Shown here: positions 11,351 to 23,931 of the stretch, piece after piece | Position numbering within the stretch: position 1 is the first letter of the stretch | Layout of the letters: each line of letters opens with the position of its first letter | Source of the DNA: Cylicocyclus nassatus | Taxonomy: Eukaryota > Nematoda > Chromadorea > Rhabditida > Strongylidae | Assembly (NCBI GenBank): GCA_958299035.1 | Contig: CATQJL010000112.1 | Location: forward strand, 65,317,117 to 65,381,116 | Direction of reading: 5' to 3' | DNA: 64,000 nt | Program-made: the position numbers and the translations under genes | Notes under the pieces: generated by a model | Databases searched by the model: none | What the model was told of the DNA's origin: nothing | Seen by the model: the letters and a program-made list of their open reading frames with translations, nothing else

Positions 11351-13269
11351 TATAAGGTCGTTTCAAAAGCTGTTTTCGTTTCTTCGATCTAACAGAAGAA
11401 CATGTGAGATAAAGATAGGAAAACATTGCAAACATTATTCATTGCAGTTTTTTCCCTCTTTTCAGCATTTATGCTTTTCCAGTAGTTCCTCCTTCCCCTC
11501 AATAATTGCCAACATTTCGCCATTGTTTTTATTGCTCATATTAACAATGGTATTCAAATTTTGATCTAAGACTTGTAAAGAGGTTTGCCAACAAGTGGAC
11601 AGAGACGACAATGTGCATTGGTATGCATTTTCTTGCATCTTTGACTAACTATTCCAAAATTCTCTTTGATACTACTCAAATTCCAAATTCGGTCAACCCA
11701 AACCTCAACGAACACGGGGACTAACAAGAATAGCACTCAATGCACTTTTTCTCCTCTTCTTGATAAGCACTCTTCTTCCAATGCTTCGGGGATATATATT
11801 GTTATAATTTTGAACTTTGAATGCCTTCGAGCTGTAACGCGAATATGATAATCAAGAATCAAAATGGATAATCGATAATCAAAGGCGGTAACCGACCTTG
11901 CTTTCTAAAATTAGTGTTGAATAACAATCATTTTGAGTCTTTCACATTCCAAAACTTCGCAAAAATAAAAACTTTTGGGAAGTATTATCTCGAAATACTT
12001 TTGAGATGCACAAATTATTGTGAAGGACTTTGTATACTCTGCTCACAAAGCTCTTCCAAAAGTCTCAAATGAAAATAATGGAAATTTTAAAGCTGGACAT
12101 GTTTAAAATACAGATTGGGATTTCGGCAATTATTTTGGTGACCATATGACTGATAGTCAGAAAAACTCCGCTGAAAAGCTGCGTTGATTAGTTTCTGTTA
12201 TGCTTGCCTATCTTCATTTCACATATTTTTATTATGAATCGAGAAAAGGAACGAATTTTTGTAACGGCCTAATATTTGTCGTAAATAAAGAGAAACTGGT
12301 CATGGTACGATAAATAGAGAGCTAACAATTCTCGATTTTTGTCCAAGCTGCTGAAAGCTTTCTCATCGCGCCAGAGCAGTCAATCAAGATTTAAGACTCA
12401 AAGGATCAGTTTAGATATGTTATATACAATTTCCAAAAACTTTTAGATTCACAAAGATTATAGCTTGTTCAAGCACAGACGATGTTTCATCATAAATATC
12501 AATTCAGAAATATTTACTTTTACTTAGTACAACTTCACTAACATCATGAGAAAGCACTCATCAAATTTTAGCTATAACACTGCAATGATGAACACCACAT
12601 ATATGGAACCTAGAATATATATAGATAATAATATAGGTTAGAATCCCCGCACCTATAAACTTTTCTTTGATGACAATAAAAGAGAAAACAAACAGAGAAA
12701 GCCACATACAACATATAGTATACCAACGAGTTCAATGTGTGCTAGAAAGAGGTATCGAAAAACGAAAGAAGTTCAAATTCAACTGGCAGTCGCGCCATAC
12801 ACACGCATGAGGTACATTCAAACACATACACATGAAAATTTGTCAGCTCTTGATCACTATGGGAGTTTCACGAGGAAAATCCCATAGAGCAAGTGGCAGC
12901 AAAGACTTTTAGAAGTATCGCGAAAGAAGACAATTCATGACAAAACCTCGGCAGAGATCAAGCTCGACATTCTTATGTGACAGAAATATCAAACTCAAAA
13001 CTATAACAACGAAAGCAATTTGAGAGCAGAATTTGACAGTAACGGTCTAACTACCATAATACCTACTGGATAGATGCAGCTCTTGGCAAAGCAGTTCTTT
13101 TCTAAACCGAAAACTTAGACAACCTCCTAGCATAATGAGCTCTTTAAGGATGAAACAAGTGCGAAAATCTCTTATAATGATAACTTCGAATGATGATCAA
13201 AGAAAGGAACAATATCCCAAAAAATTTCTCCCTAAAAGCCCGATTTCGAAACAAGAAAACGCAAAAAGA
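11351..13269. other. no gene seen
   Basis: About 1.9 kb of AT-rich sequence between DXO and the 3' end of SUZ12. I found neither a credible frame nor paired repeats. Confidence 0.4.
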
Positions 13270-13780
13270 TTTTGCCGCCTATTCCGCTAGAGCGTGCGTG
13301 TAGCATCTACGTCCCTCGCGACTCAAAGGCAGCCAAAAATGGTGACATTGGCGACTTATGCGGCTCGAACCGCCCACGACTGCCTTGCCTGCACGTCTGC
13401 GGGCGTATAGATTGTCTTAATAAAAGTGTTGGAGCTCCAGCGGCTCTAATCCCTGCGTCAGCTCCGCTCATGCCTGTGCAGCGGTTCAAAGCTGGCGAGA
13501 GTAGAAAAATGTCCAGAGGATACGTTCGCGAGCGCGGCGCAAAGCCCAAGCGAGCGGTCGCGTGGATCAGGCCGTTGGAGATTTTGCACTCCCATTTTAA
13601 CGGCCTATATCTTCTGCGCATTTTCTCACATCTGCCGGTCTTCGCCGCTTAGGCGTGCAGAATGTTCAAGGCAATGTCGCAGACAGTGGCAGGTTCAGGC
13701 GAGGCTGCCGCGCGATACCCGAGACGCGAGGGACAGCGACACTGCCACTGAGACAGAGAATAAGCATTGCTATCAGCGTT
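13270..13780. other. GC-rich island with overlapping antisense frames
   Basis: Base composition shifts abruptly to GC-rich. A 126-codon frame (plus, 13272-13652) and a 104-codon frame (minus, 13621-13307) overlap almost completely, and neither shows a recognisable domain. GCGAGGGACAG near 13725 recalls GTCCCTCGCG at 13311, suggesting a short inverted repeat. It is more likely a repeat insertion than a gene. Confidence 0.4.
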
Positions 13781-14242
13781 AACATAAAACTTACGAAAAT
13801 AGTCAATTTTCAATGTCCGCGCTCCTGCATAACACAGGCTGCTTGTAGCCCTCCAAAGGTGAAACATGCACACAAAAGGGAACGTTGGCTGTTGTGTTGT
13901 GCGAGCATGGTTGGATCTCAAAGATAATGCCATAGGAATCAATTTGAAACTTCTTCTACTGTAATCTAAACTAATATCTGAGGAGGTGCCTAGGAACTGA
14001 AGTATAATGTTGCGAAAGGTCTTCTTTGTTTGGCAGAAGTACGTTGTTTCGCTGCTAAAATGGGATCTAACTGCCTCCATTACCGCTAAAACAAATATCT
14101 ACGACACCGAGAGCTGCTCCAATTTTCTGCTTATCCCTAGTATGACAACATCTCATCAAGGCAGTGCAGCATACAGATAGACTTTAAAAAAGTACATATG
14201 AGCGACTAACACGTGCATGCTTTAGAAAGACTTGTACTTAAT
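13781..14242. other. 3' flank of SUZ12, no gene seen
   Basis: Minus-strand frame 14080-13649 (143 codons) runs into the GC-rich island and lacks any motif. No AATAAA was identified close to the SUZ12 stop. Confidence 0.35.
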
Positions 14243-17200
14243 TTACTCATTTGGGCCTAATTCATAGAGTTTCTGGGTAAGTGTCGCCATGTTGGTTGGC
14301 GTCATTTTGTCCTGCTGGACCAACCGGGTCAACCTGGCCACACAATGGGCTCGGATGCGCTTCTTCTTCATCTCAGCACCACATGTCTCGACAAATCTCG
14401 TCTGTAATGACATAATATACGGTACCCGGCCAGAAGAAAGGAAAGGAGAAAAGAATGACACAAAATAGAGGATCTAAACACTAGACTTACGTAAAAATCA
14501 AGCGTAAGCTTTGTCCCCACAATCAGATGCCGAAACTTAGCGCGGAACTTGTTGTGAAGTATCATAAACTCTTTTTCCTGCGGTGTATCATCAATGTAAT
14601 CTCGAATGTTCTACAAAGGAAATGAAAAATATGTATAAAAGCACTCAAAGCAAACAAAATCGCAAACCCTTTCAGATAAATGGCCCTTCCAATCACATGT
14701 GTCCTCAATGACAGAATGGTACACTTTTGTGCAGGAAGGTCCAGGAACCCTGATACAAAATCTTTTGTAAACGTCTGGAATAGGTACGTCAGAGAACTCA
14801 CTGCGAGTATGTTGGTGGTACAAATGACATTTCTCCATAGGGAATCATTTGAGCTTTAGGCAACTCGTACTTTTTCTTCACAGGAACTTCAGGAGGTGGA
14901 GCATGAATAACTTTGCGCTCAGGTGAGATAACGCTGCTGAATCAAGAAAAATCATGCCTGAGCTTTGCTAGCAACATCTCTAAGTAAAATACGAAAAGCA
15001 ATGAAAAGATAAACAAGAGAAGAAAAGAGAGAACGACAGATAATGCAAAAAACTGACGTAGACCTCCTCTCCTTCTTGGGTACTTTCGGATTCTCCCAAA
15101 TAGAACGAGTAACGACGCTTGACACAAGAAAATGCAGGAACGATGCATTCCATGACTTGAAAGAAAAATCGACTCAAAAACAGAATTTCAAGTGATTGAC
15201 AAAGCACTCACGCTTTTCTCAAACTTTAGAGCAGGATATGTTGTACACAGATACTCTTCGAGATCTTCCACCTGTGCGAATTTTCTCCCCGTAAATGGAC
15301 ATATCGTTCCTGGTACACGATCCAGCACATCATCATCTGGCAGCATGGGCCCTTGGGATGAAAGGACCGATAACTGGCCATTTTTCTTTGGAGATAACTT
15401 GACAATCGTATTAGCTCGCGGTGATCGCGGCGATTTCCGAGGAGAAACGCGAACGCGATTCTCCTTGTCTGACGATGGGCTTTCTCGTGCTGTTGTCGGT
15501 GGCTCGTCAAGCACATTATTTTTCTTGTTATGGTACCTGAACACTGCTGAATTTTTAGAGTTTGAAACATGATTAGCACTTACCAGACGGTGAGCTCGGA
15601 AGATTTCAACAGCTCCGTTTTTCGCTTAAATCTTGCGTCCATCACTTTTTCCACCGCTGTCCAATCGAAGTCAACATGCTCGTCGCTTATGCCGAAATTA
15701 ATTAGACCGATTGGACCCATAGAGCACAGTTTCTAAAAGAGACAAAAAAATTCGTATTTGACGTAGTGCAATCCGAAGGTAAGGACGAAAATCGCTTGTC
15801 CTGCTTCTCCTCATAAAAACACCAAATAACTCGAACTTAGAAGAAAGAACTTCTTAGGAAGAGCAGAAAAATAAAGTGTGAAATCAGTACAAGCAAAGAC
15901 GTTTTGTAACGCTGCACATTAGAAAAAGAAGACTACATAATAGCTATCTTTTAAGCAATTCTTCCAAATCTTAGCCGTGAGTCACGTCTTGCGTTACTGG
16001 ACTAAATTTGGACCAGTAATTTTGATTTCGAAAAAAAAAGAGTTGAGAAAAACCCATTCGTACATCACTACGACGACGAAACGGCCAGCCCTTCGAGAAT
16101 GTTTTTTTGAAGTCCAGTTTTTGATCGGTTTCGCAATGTGAATAAGACGAAACCGCCACAAGAGGGAAAAGGAAGGAGCGACAGATAGGAGACTTGAAGT
16201 TTTTAACATTGTCATTTACACGAAGCCTACCACTCAGCTCGTTAAGTCAAAAACTCTCAGCCCTTTCCTCAAACATCCTCTTCGGTCGATTCGGATGAAA
16301 AAAAAATCATTGTGTTTACCACGTTATTTTCTTTCCTTGACCACAAAAATAAACAGATCAGCAGAGAAAAAACCTACATGTCCAATCCTAGCGAGAAGAT
16401 CCAACTGCGTGACATTTGTCATCCACTTTTCATCCGATATGTTGAACGTAATACCATCTAATCCGTCCGTTTCATTGTTTCTGAAGTTTTTGTCACATGA
16501 CAGATGTTCACTAATCCCTGTAGAAACTCACACTAAGACTACAGTATGATTTCCAAAGTCAGGATATACCCCAGAACTAATCTTGCGAGCCACTTTTCGC
16601 ACTCCATAAAGCAGTTTCTGAAATAGATGTTATAGAATGTAAGGGCCAACGCAGACATTTTGAAACGGGCAGTCTTGGTTTGAGATGTCTCAACAAAAAT
16701 ATTGTTCGATTAACGAGACTTAATCTATTCTCGTTCTTCAAAAGAAAGTTTGGTTCTTCTCCTGTAGAGAAAAATCATTCTTCGCAAGTGGATGTCCTAT
16801 AAGACGATTATATTTCCACGAAAAGCAGCATAGGCGAGCGCTAACGCTATGTCAAAAAAAGACGACATTCGCCTATCATGAGATGAAGATTGAACGCTGC
16901 GTAAAATCGTTTCTTTCCAAATGTTATGATCACGATATAATGGGGAACTGCACCGATATTGGCCGGAATTCTCGGTTTCAGTTCACGATCTTCTCAGCGC
17001 CTAGGAAGGGGGACTCCAAAGTGGAACTGACTTTGTTATAGGAGGACAAGTTAGTGTTCCCAAAAAGTATGCACAAAAAGTGGGAAAATTTCAGTTTCAC
17101 ATAGGTGTTGCAGTGGTGCGGGGAGTATTTCATCCGAGCATATTCTCGCACCTAAGTGATGCGCGTGCCAGGCACATCCGGGCTCGCTACGATTACGAGC

Positions 17201-20200
17201 TCCTCAAGAGATCAAGACATCGCAAGTCCCGCCCCCTTATCCAGTGTCGCTCCAGATGCTGAAAGGAAGTTTAAAGAAACTTTCAAATTCGAAATGCAAA
17301 AGTGAATTTGCTCCAATCAATACCATGTTTCGGATTTAGGGGTTTTCGAAAGTTCATGAATGGACTATTGAAAAATATTAACACGTTGACGACCGAGCCG
17401 TTTTGAACCATATCAAAATGGACCGAAAAATTAAATCTGCGATTTAGACTCCTGAGCAGCTACCGCAATGCCCAGTGTTCAGTAAGGTCGGACCGCTAGT
17501 ATTATTACTGCATAGAAGTTACTTTAGAACGTTTCGTTTACACATGAAAAAGTGAAGCATAAAAGTGCTTAGTGGGAGTCAGGGCGTGCATACGCGCGTA
17601 TGCACGCGGTCGCGAACGTGTTAAGCATGGATTTGTAAGAGAATTATTACTGCATACTAAATTGTGGCTAATCAAAACAGATTGAAGCAAATCTTGAACT
17701 GGCACGTGTGTGGAAATTCTTTGTATCTGATTATAAGTTAAATTCAACTACAAACAAAATTTCTGAAATTTTAAAGTGGTCCGAGTTTACTTCAAATTCC
17801 AAAATCGTATCGGTTGCCTCCAGCGACAACCATATTTACGATTTACGTATTGGAGGTTTGTCATAGACATATAAGGTGAAGTGAGAGCCGATCAGCACTC
17901 CTTGAATAACGACCAAAATTATCCCCAAGCAAACAAGGGCGGAAAGCAGTTAAGGCCGAATTTTTCTTACAAATAGCGGAAGAATCTTTCTAGGCTCTCT
18001 GCTAAGAGGCTTCCTGGCATTGAGCCAGCCTCGATGACCTCCGCGACCTCTGATATTTCAGGTTTCAAGAAACCCATGGCTAGGTCATTATCAGCGCTGT
18101 ACCTTGACATATTCTTTTGATTGAATTCAGGGAAAGAACACTACGGAATCAATCACATACGTATTCCTGCATCTGGCATTTCAATTCTGTGGAAGTTATT
18201 TAGTTTCTGTGAGAAAAACATTTCTCTCCAAAAAATTGTTTAAAAAATCAAATCGCTATTGATATTGCACAAAACATATATGTTATGGGAAAACCGATTT
18301 CGTGAACCCTTAAATCTGAACTTTGGTCTCGATTTGAAAAAAGAAGTTTTGAAAACCTCTGAATCCCAATTTTGATCTTGTTTAAGTGTTAGCGGTGCTG
18401 AACGTTGACTTTGCAACAAACAAATCTCACTACAGAGATGATTAACTTCGAAAACTCCTAAATCGAAATTTGGTCTTGATTGGAGCAAATTCACTTTTGA
18501 TTGTATTTGAAAATTTCTTTTGACTATATCAGGCTTCAGCATCTGGAGCGACACTTGATAAGGGGGCGTGGCTCGCGACGTCTTTTTTTTCGCACCAAAG
18601 CTAGTTTTAGACAAAGCGCTTGAGCGATAGCGTTGAACTGAACTGCCATAAATAATGACGCACTTTATAATCTCCAAAAATTTGCAACTAATCCAGTTGT
18701 TATAGGTGGAAGCTTTGACCCAAAAATTTGACGCCTATGTTTCTGCCATTCCCGGCCTTTCTCATGGTTCTGTTTCAAATTGAACAACGAAATTTTGAAA
18801 GACCCATCCTTTGGCTGTCTATTTCAGAAACCGCGGACGAGTGATTCGTTGCCAAATTCTGAAGCGAACGAAGGCGCTAATACATAGTATGCGTGTTGAT
18901 TGTGTTTGCTATACAAAACGCGTTGAAGGGTAATTCGTGAGCTGGCGGGGCGCGTCTATACGGGCGGGGTTTGGCTCGCAATTTCCAAATGTTCTTCTCT
19001 GACGATAACGGCAAAGATTAAATCAGCTGACCAATTATAGGGCCTACCTGAAGCTTTCATAGCAAATGAAGAGCTTGCAGTTTATATGCTTGCAAGGTGC
19101 CTATACCACAGAATAGATGAACGAAGTAAGTTCTTTGCGCACATGTCATAGTAAGCCGTCCAAAGCAGGCAAACTAGCTCCTCATCCCCTCCGATGAAAA
19201 CCTGCCCAACATGTTCCTAGTAGATGCGGGAACGATGTAAACATGCTCTGTAGCTGCACTCAAGCAGATCCATTATTTTGCACTCTCAAGGGAGCTTTAT
19301 GTTAGTTAGGATATTACAGCATAGAAACAGTTTCCCAAAAAAAGATTGCAGCGGAAAACAGGACAGAAGATCACTAACCTTAACGACAGGAGCTTCTTTT
19401 ATATCTTCTTCATGGTCGCCCCTAGACCGCCCCATTCTTCGAGCTCAAAAGCATTCATTAAGCAACCTCAACCTAGCAAAAGACTTGTGGCTCACCTGAT
19501 CCAATGAAGTGATACTTTTGCTCCGTATAAACTTTCACAACGAGATAAACGTCTCTAAACCAAATTTTCAAGAAATTTTTTAAACAGCATGGTGCAAACT
19601 TACACTGCATTTTTTTCTACCTCAGGAGGCACAGGATAATACAAAACTGGCGCTTCCTGTTGATGGCCTTTACAGGGTACAACAATTCGGCTAAGGAAAT
19701 CCTAGAAAACATAGAGCAAATGCAAAAAAGCCGTAACAGAAAGCAGTAACTGCAAAAGCACCTTTCTAAAAATTTTCTCCTTCGTGCAAGATATCAAAAA
19801 TATGTCTGTCGTGACGTCGTTCAGACCTATAATTTTTTTCAGAGATGAAAAATTGTAAGAGAATTGGAGAAAAGGTATTTTCCAAGCAAACTATAATGTC
19901 TCACTTAGCAATATCTGCAATTAACGAAAACTATCAAATAAGGACTGAAGAGAAAGCCATGCAATGAAGCAAATTTCACTCACCGGGACACAGCGGATTG
20001 ACATAGTTGAAAAATTCGTAAGTTGTAATTTGCTTCACACCTTTTTTCAGCTGAAAAAAAAATTCAATTGTAAAGGTTGATTGTAAAGGTCATGGAATTT
20101 CTAAGAATTACTCACACTTTGTTCAATCCGCTTCAAATGTTGAATTTTCTCCACTATTGCCTTTCTACCAAGGTGACGTCCTCGAGACCGTGGACACTTC

Positions 20201-23179
20201 AAATTGCACTTCGACAAAATGGAGTGGTATTCGGCACGTGCAATGTAGTAATCCCAGATCTCTAGAAAAGAATTACATCCTCGAGGGTTAACTGTTTCCT
20301 TTACAAAGATTGATGGTTAATTCTTTAGTATTATCAAACTAACCCTCGGTCAGTTACCTCACTATCTGTTTTGATTACCCGCAAACGCGACATGTTTTCC
20401 GATAATCATTCCGAATGAACATTGACATTACAATTCTACATGGATACAAAACACTTCCTTTATTTTTAACTAACTACAATAAAATTAACACTCTATGTGC
20501 AACGCACAACATGCGCGCCCATCAAGAGAGACTGACGCCTTATAAATCAAAAAGGCTTAAAAAAGCATTATTCCTTAAATCCAAGTACTTATCCGGATGC
20601 TACCAGAAAAATGTCACGTACTATTTTTAGTCTATACATCCATTCTCATTCTTGATACGTATTTGTGTAGTCTAGACCCATAGGTAAATTTTCTATTTTA
20701 TTTATTCAGGTCTCGTTTTTTCTCGGTGCAATGATTCGCATGATATTTTTACGACGGCGCAACTGCCACTATAGGCACGCGCCATACTAGATCCGCTTGA
20801 TCCACTTGATCCGCTTTATCCGCTTCATCATTGGTCAATTCAGTGAACTAACCAATAGTGAAGTGGATGAAGTGGATCAAGCGGATCAAGCGGATCAAGT
20901 ATGGCGCCTGCCATAGAAGGATAGCTATTGTACACATGAGGATGTGTGTGCAGTATACATTACCAAAACACATCTGAAAAAATTATGAAAAATTCGTGCA
21001 CGCGATATTTTGTGCATCTACTACCATAAACGCGGGTTGGATACTGGCACCGGTCACCCCTCCCCACGATTCCGATCGCTGCGCGACTTGGAGTTTCTAC
21101 AATTGCTTATGAACCACCATAGACGCATCTTGTGCAAGCAAGACTTGGTATATTTGCATTACCTTACAGTAGCCATGTGCCTACGTAGTTGAAACTACCA
21201 TAGACCACCACCAAAAGTTGGGATTTGTGGATTTCTGGCACTTTGCCAAGCCGTGTGGTGACCGCGATTTGGCAGGCAGAGGTCGTTCGGTGTGTGATCG
21301 GTGCCTTAAAATACGCCAAAGCGTATGCTGTCTTCTTGTTAGCAGTCAAATCTAATAGACTTTACATCTTAACAGATCTGCGACCTTGGTTTCTTGCTAC
21401 TTGAACTAATATGGATGCACTTAGCGAAGCACTGCTCTGAAGCAAGTTGGAACGTCAAATCCCTTTTGAGAGTCGAAAATGCTCCAAGAAAAGATTTGCG
21501 ACCATCCATTTGGAAGAATCATTCCCATGTCTAGCCTAGCCTCTGTCTATCCGAGAACTGGCCTGGCTAATTGGCCAAAGCAGCTGAACGCACGAACTCA
21601 GGCGTACTTCTTCTATCCAGCAATCATGTACAAAGAATTTATTCCTCACTAGCTTAAAAGCACCTTTCCAGATACAACCTAAAACTGGACATTTAGAATC
21701 TGCTCAGATAGTGCTTTTAGAACTACAATGCTGCCCCCGTATACAAATTAATCAAAAAAAATCTAAATTATGATCAGACACGACTACAGTGTGTCAATCG
21801 CGCACTCCCTTTTCCTTCAGCGCAGTCACCACGTCGAAGATTTGCGCCAGATGTGGGAGCGTACGGCTTGCGCATTTAAATTGGGCCTCATCAACTGGAG
21901 GTTGACTACGCACCCGCACGCAAGGCCCTCGCGTTGCGGATGCGTAACTGCTACGCAAGGAGAGTACGTAACTGGCACAGGCTGTTCATTGCTTCACGCT
22001 CTATAATTCCCGCGAACTCTACGCCGCAGTTCCGTATTCGAACAAGACTGTAAAAAAATGTATGCTTGTCAATTCTCATGGAAGGAAAATGTATATCCTC
22101 GTATATCATAAGAACGCAATCTGTAGGAAAAAATTTAGTGTCCAAAAAACTTGTAATTTGATACGTGTATTGCACATTATGCGTGCTACCTGACGACTTG
22201 CGAATAGAACCTGCTCATCGCCGGTAAATTCGTGCACATTACGCTAAGCTAGAAGAGGTTTTGAAGGGGAGTTAAGATGTTAAAGGTGGCGTATGTTGCC
22301 GCGCCGAGTAGTAACCAGTGACGTAAAAGTGCTAGATTTGCAAGCGCTTTCGCTGCAGGAGCTGCGCGGTTTCCCGCAATTTCATCTTTTTAGGCACAAC
22401 GATTCTTTATATATAGTTAGATGGATTTACCCTTTGAAAAGTTTTTTTTATAGAAGATTCTAAAAAAACTACAGCGAGATTTTTTTATTACCTGAATGTT
22501 TGCAAATTTTATATGAATTCCCCTAAAAAGAACTGACAAGATTTTGTTTTGTTGTTACTACTTAATAATTTTCTTTGCTTTTTTCAAGCAAAAATATTAT
22601 TTTACCTTGCACATCTACCATTTCAACATCGGCAGCAGACAAACGCGATGATTTTAGGTCGGTCGTAGATAATGATACATTGGCACTTGCCAATGACCCT
22701 ATAAAGCGATGATTTACTTCCAGATTTCACAAATCACAATTTCCACGAACCTGCCGCAGGGGAGCATTCGGAAACTGCGCCCGACAGTCTACGACCATTT
22801 GGCGTACAATTCCCAGTTGAAGATAACGACGAAACTGGAGCAAAGAATTTTTAGAACATAAAAAAGCGAGGCAATCCATTAGAGATTCAAAACCCTATCT
22901 ACTGACTGGTTCTTCTCTTCTTCGCGCATCCACGAGGGTGCGACCGCATTGCTAATGTCGGAATGTTGTACGTCTCATCTGCTGGTTCTTTTTTTGTATT
23001 TATTACGTTCGACACTTCATCATAGTCTCTTTTTCGTGGACGACCTCGTTTACGTGGAGCGACAGCCTTTAATGAGCGTCACTTTAGATTGTTGAAAACA
23101 ATTTCGAATGATGTTCAAAAAAAATTGTGGAACACTTACAACCACTAAGACTTGTCACAGTAATACCTTTCCGCGACAT
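14243..23179 (-). CDS. SUZ12-like Polycomb (PRC2) subunit with VEFS box, 19 exons
   Basis: Exons (minus): 23179-23140 (uncertain), 23066-22907, 22834-22751, 22698-22606, 20261-20116, 20050-19984, 19826-19762, 19701-19604, 19554-19496, 19443-19379, 16617-16532, 16480-16378, 15732-15584, 15536-15212, 15155-15064, 14936-14802, 14749-14668, 14610-14491, 14401-14243. Phases agree throughout exons 2-19, giving about 702 residues (human SUZ12 is 739). SUZ12 scaffolds PRC2, and its VEFS box binds and activates the EZH2/MES-2 methyltransferase in the nucleus. Seen: an AT-hook-like RKRGRPRKR near residue 20; Ser-rich segments to about 119; ARRMGRSRGDHEED near 265, like the ARRKRNREDGE segment of human SUZ12; a decayed zinc finger starting CPFTGRKF near 478; and a VEFS box from about 600, with DDTPQEKEFM, RFVETCGAEMKKK and CVARLTRLV matching human DVNEGEKEVM, LFVENYGQKIIKK and CRNFMLHLV. 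Caveat: the strong exon-1 donor (GGTT/GTAAGT) gives phase 1 but exon 2 needs phase 0, so the first residues are unresolved. A CTCAG acceptor just before the ATG suggests trans-splicing. Likely the counterpart of C. elegans MES-3. Confidence 0.88.
17193..18600. repeat. fold-back element in SUZ12 intron 10
   Basis: The left arm (about 17193-17350) contains CGCCCCCTTATC, CCAGATGCTGAA and TGAATTTGCTCCAATCA. The right arm (about 18440-18600) repeats these inverted, as GATAAGGGGGCG, TTCAGCATCTGG and TGATTGGAGCAAATTCA. The spacer is about 1.1 kb and holds a separate TTAA-flanked element. Confidence 0.7.
17388..17624. mobile_element. TTAA-flanked MITE (237 bp)
   Basis: It begins TTAACACGTTGACGAC and ends GCGAACGTGTTAA, so inverted ends carry a TTAA at each side, as in piggyBac-type insertions. 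Near its right end is a perfect 24-base palindrome, GCGTGCATACGC and its complement, at 17585-17608. A related start, AACACGTTGACGAC, occurs at about 3953. Confidence 0.65.
20777..20914. repeat. hairpin built from GATCCGCTT-type 9-mers, in SUZ12 intron 4
   Basis: The left arm is a run of diverged 9-base units (GATCCGCTT, GATCCACTT, TATCCGCTT). After a loop of about 25 bases the right arm runs through the complement (AAGCGGATC units) and ends GTATGGCGCC against GGCGCCATAC-like sequence on the left. It lies in the 2.3-kb intron 4 of the SUZ12 gene (22605-20262), in which no other exon is seen. Confidence 0.75.
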
Positions 23180-23773
23180 AAATTTCTGAGCAAGTTCTTT
23201 GACAAGTAAAACATAAAATTATGAATATCGAGTCAATTCCTATAGCTATCTCAAAAAAAATTAAATACGATTTTTCTGTCTAAAAGACAAGCAATATGAT
23301 GGTATAGATGACAAAAATTATCGAGAGAAGTGTCTGGCGACCAAAAGACCAGAACCGTAACTATTTCTTCCAATATAAAATGATGTCAAGCTGATGTCAA
23401 GGATTTACGCCTACTCGTTCTAATGTAGCCCGACCAATAACTATAAATGATGCGTGCGAAAGTTTTTAAGCCTAAAAGCATGAAACCAGCTATTTCTGGG
23501 TGCCACTGGAAAAAAATAATTATAGCACAAGCAGCTCTTGACTAAATCGACTTCGTAAAAATTAATCACTAAACGATAATGCTTATTCTTTGCACGGATA
23601 TTTAACAAAGACACTGTGAAAATTTCTTCCTACTTAAGGGGTTATATTTGTGAAATTTACAGAACAACCAGACACTCACTTCAGATAAGACTCAGCGTTC
23701 TCATGTTAACAGTATAAATGCAATATGAGTTGCAAAGAGCGAAGTTGTTTACGCGAAATACGAGCACAACAAG
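23180..23773. promoter_or_regulatory. SUZ12 upstream region, possible divergent promoter
   Basis: This AT-rich stretch of about 600 bases separates the SUZ12 start (minus) from a possible plus-strand start at 23774. A trans-splice-like CTCAG site lies at 23190-23186, six bases before the SUZ12 ATG. A TATAAAT-like sequence lies near 23713 on the plus strand. No reading frame or repeat was recognised. Confidence 0.35.
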
Positions 23774-23931
23774 ATGATGAGCTCGGACACGGACGTGGAT
23801 CAGAATAGGCACAAAGAAAAGCACAAAAAGATCGTTTTTGACGATACCCTAATTAATGCGTTTAGTTGTAAAAATTGCCAATTAATTAGAAGTACAAAAA
23901 TGTTTCCGAAAATTACAAAGTTTGCAATCTG
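23774..23931 (+). CDS. possible first exon of a divergent gene, unknown function
   Basis: An ATGATGAGC start opens a short acidic and basic reading frame with SDTDVDQNRHKEKHKK followed by IVFDDTLINAF. Read straight through it stops at 23931 (52 residues). Just after INAF a different frame looks more protein-like (QKCFRKLQSLQSEGKLQ, ending at a CAA/GTAAGT donor near 23945). Either an unusually short intron of about 25 bases or a one-base shift would be needed to join the two. I do not recognise the product and found no downstream exon. It may be a real 5' exon divergent from SUZ12 or a chance frame. Confidence 0.27.

Larger units (their letters stand above)
16618..19378 (-). other. large SUZ12 intron 10 carrying nested repeats
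   Basis: This 2.76-kb intron lies between the ARRMGRS exon and the KLLYGVRK exon. Its middle is a fold-back element (about 17193-18600) with a TTAA-flanked MITE inside it (17388-17624). No convincing coding exon was found in it, and the flanking exons join in phase without one. Confidence 0.7.

Noticed and set aside
13307..13652. Gene in the GC-rich island
   Set aside because: Equally long frames on both strands and no motif or splice context.
15064..15155. Alternative reading of SUZ12 exon 15 (MECIVPAFSCVKRRYSFYLGE)
   Set aside because: It looks attractive but breaks the phase with both neighbouring exons. The frame starting SWNASFLHF joins both sides without adjustment.
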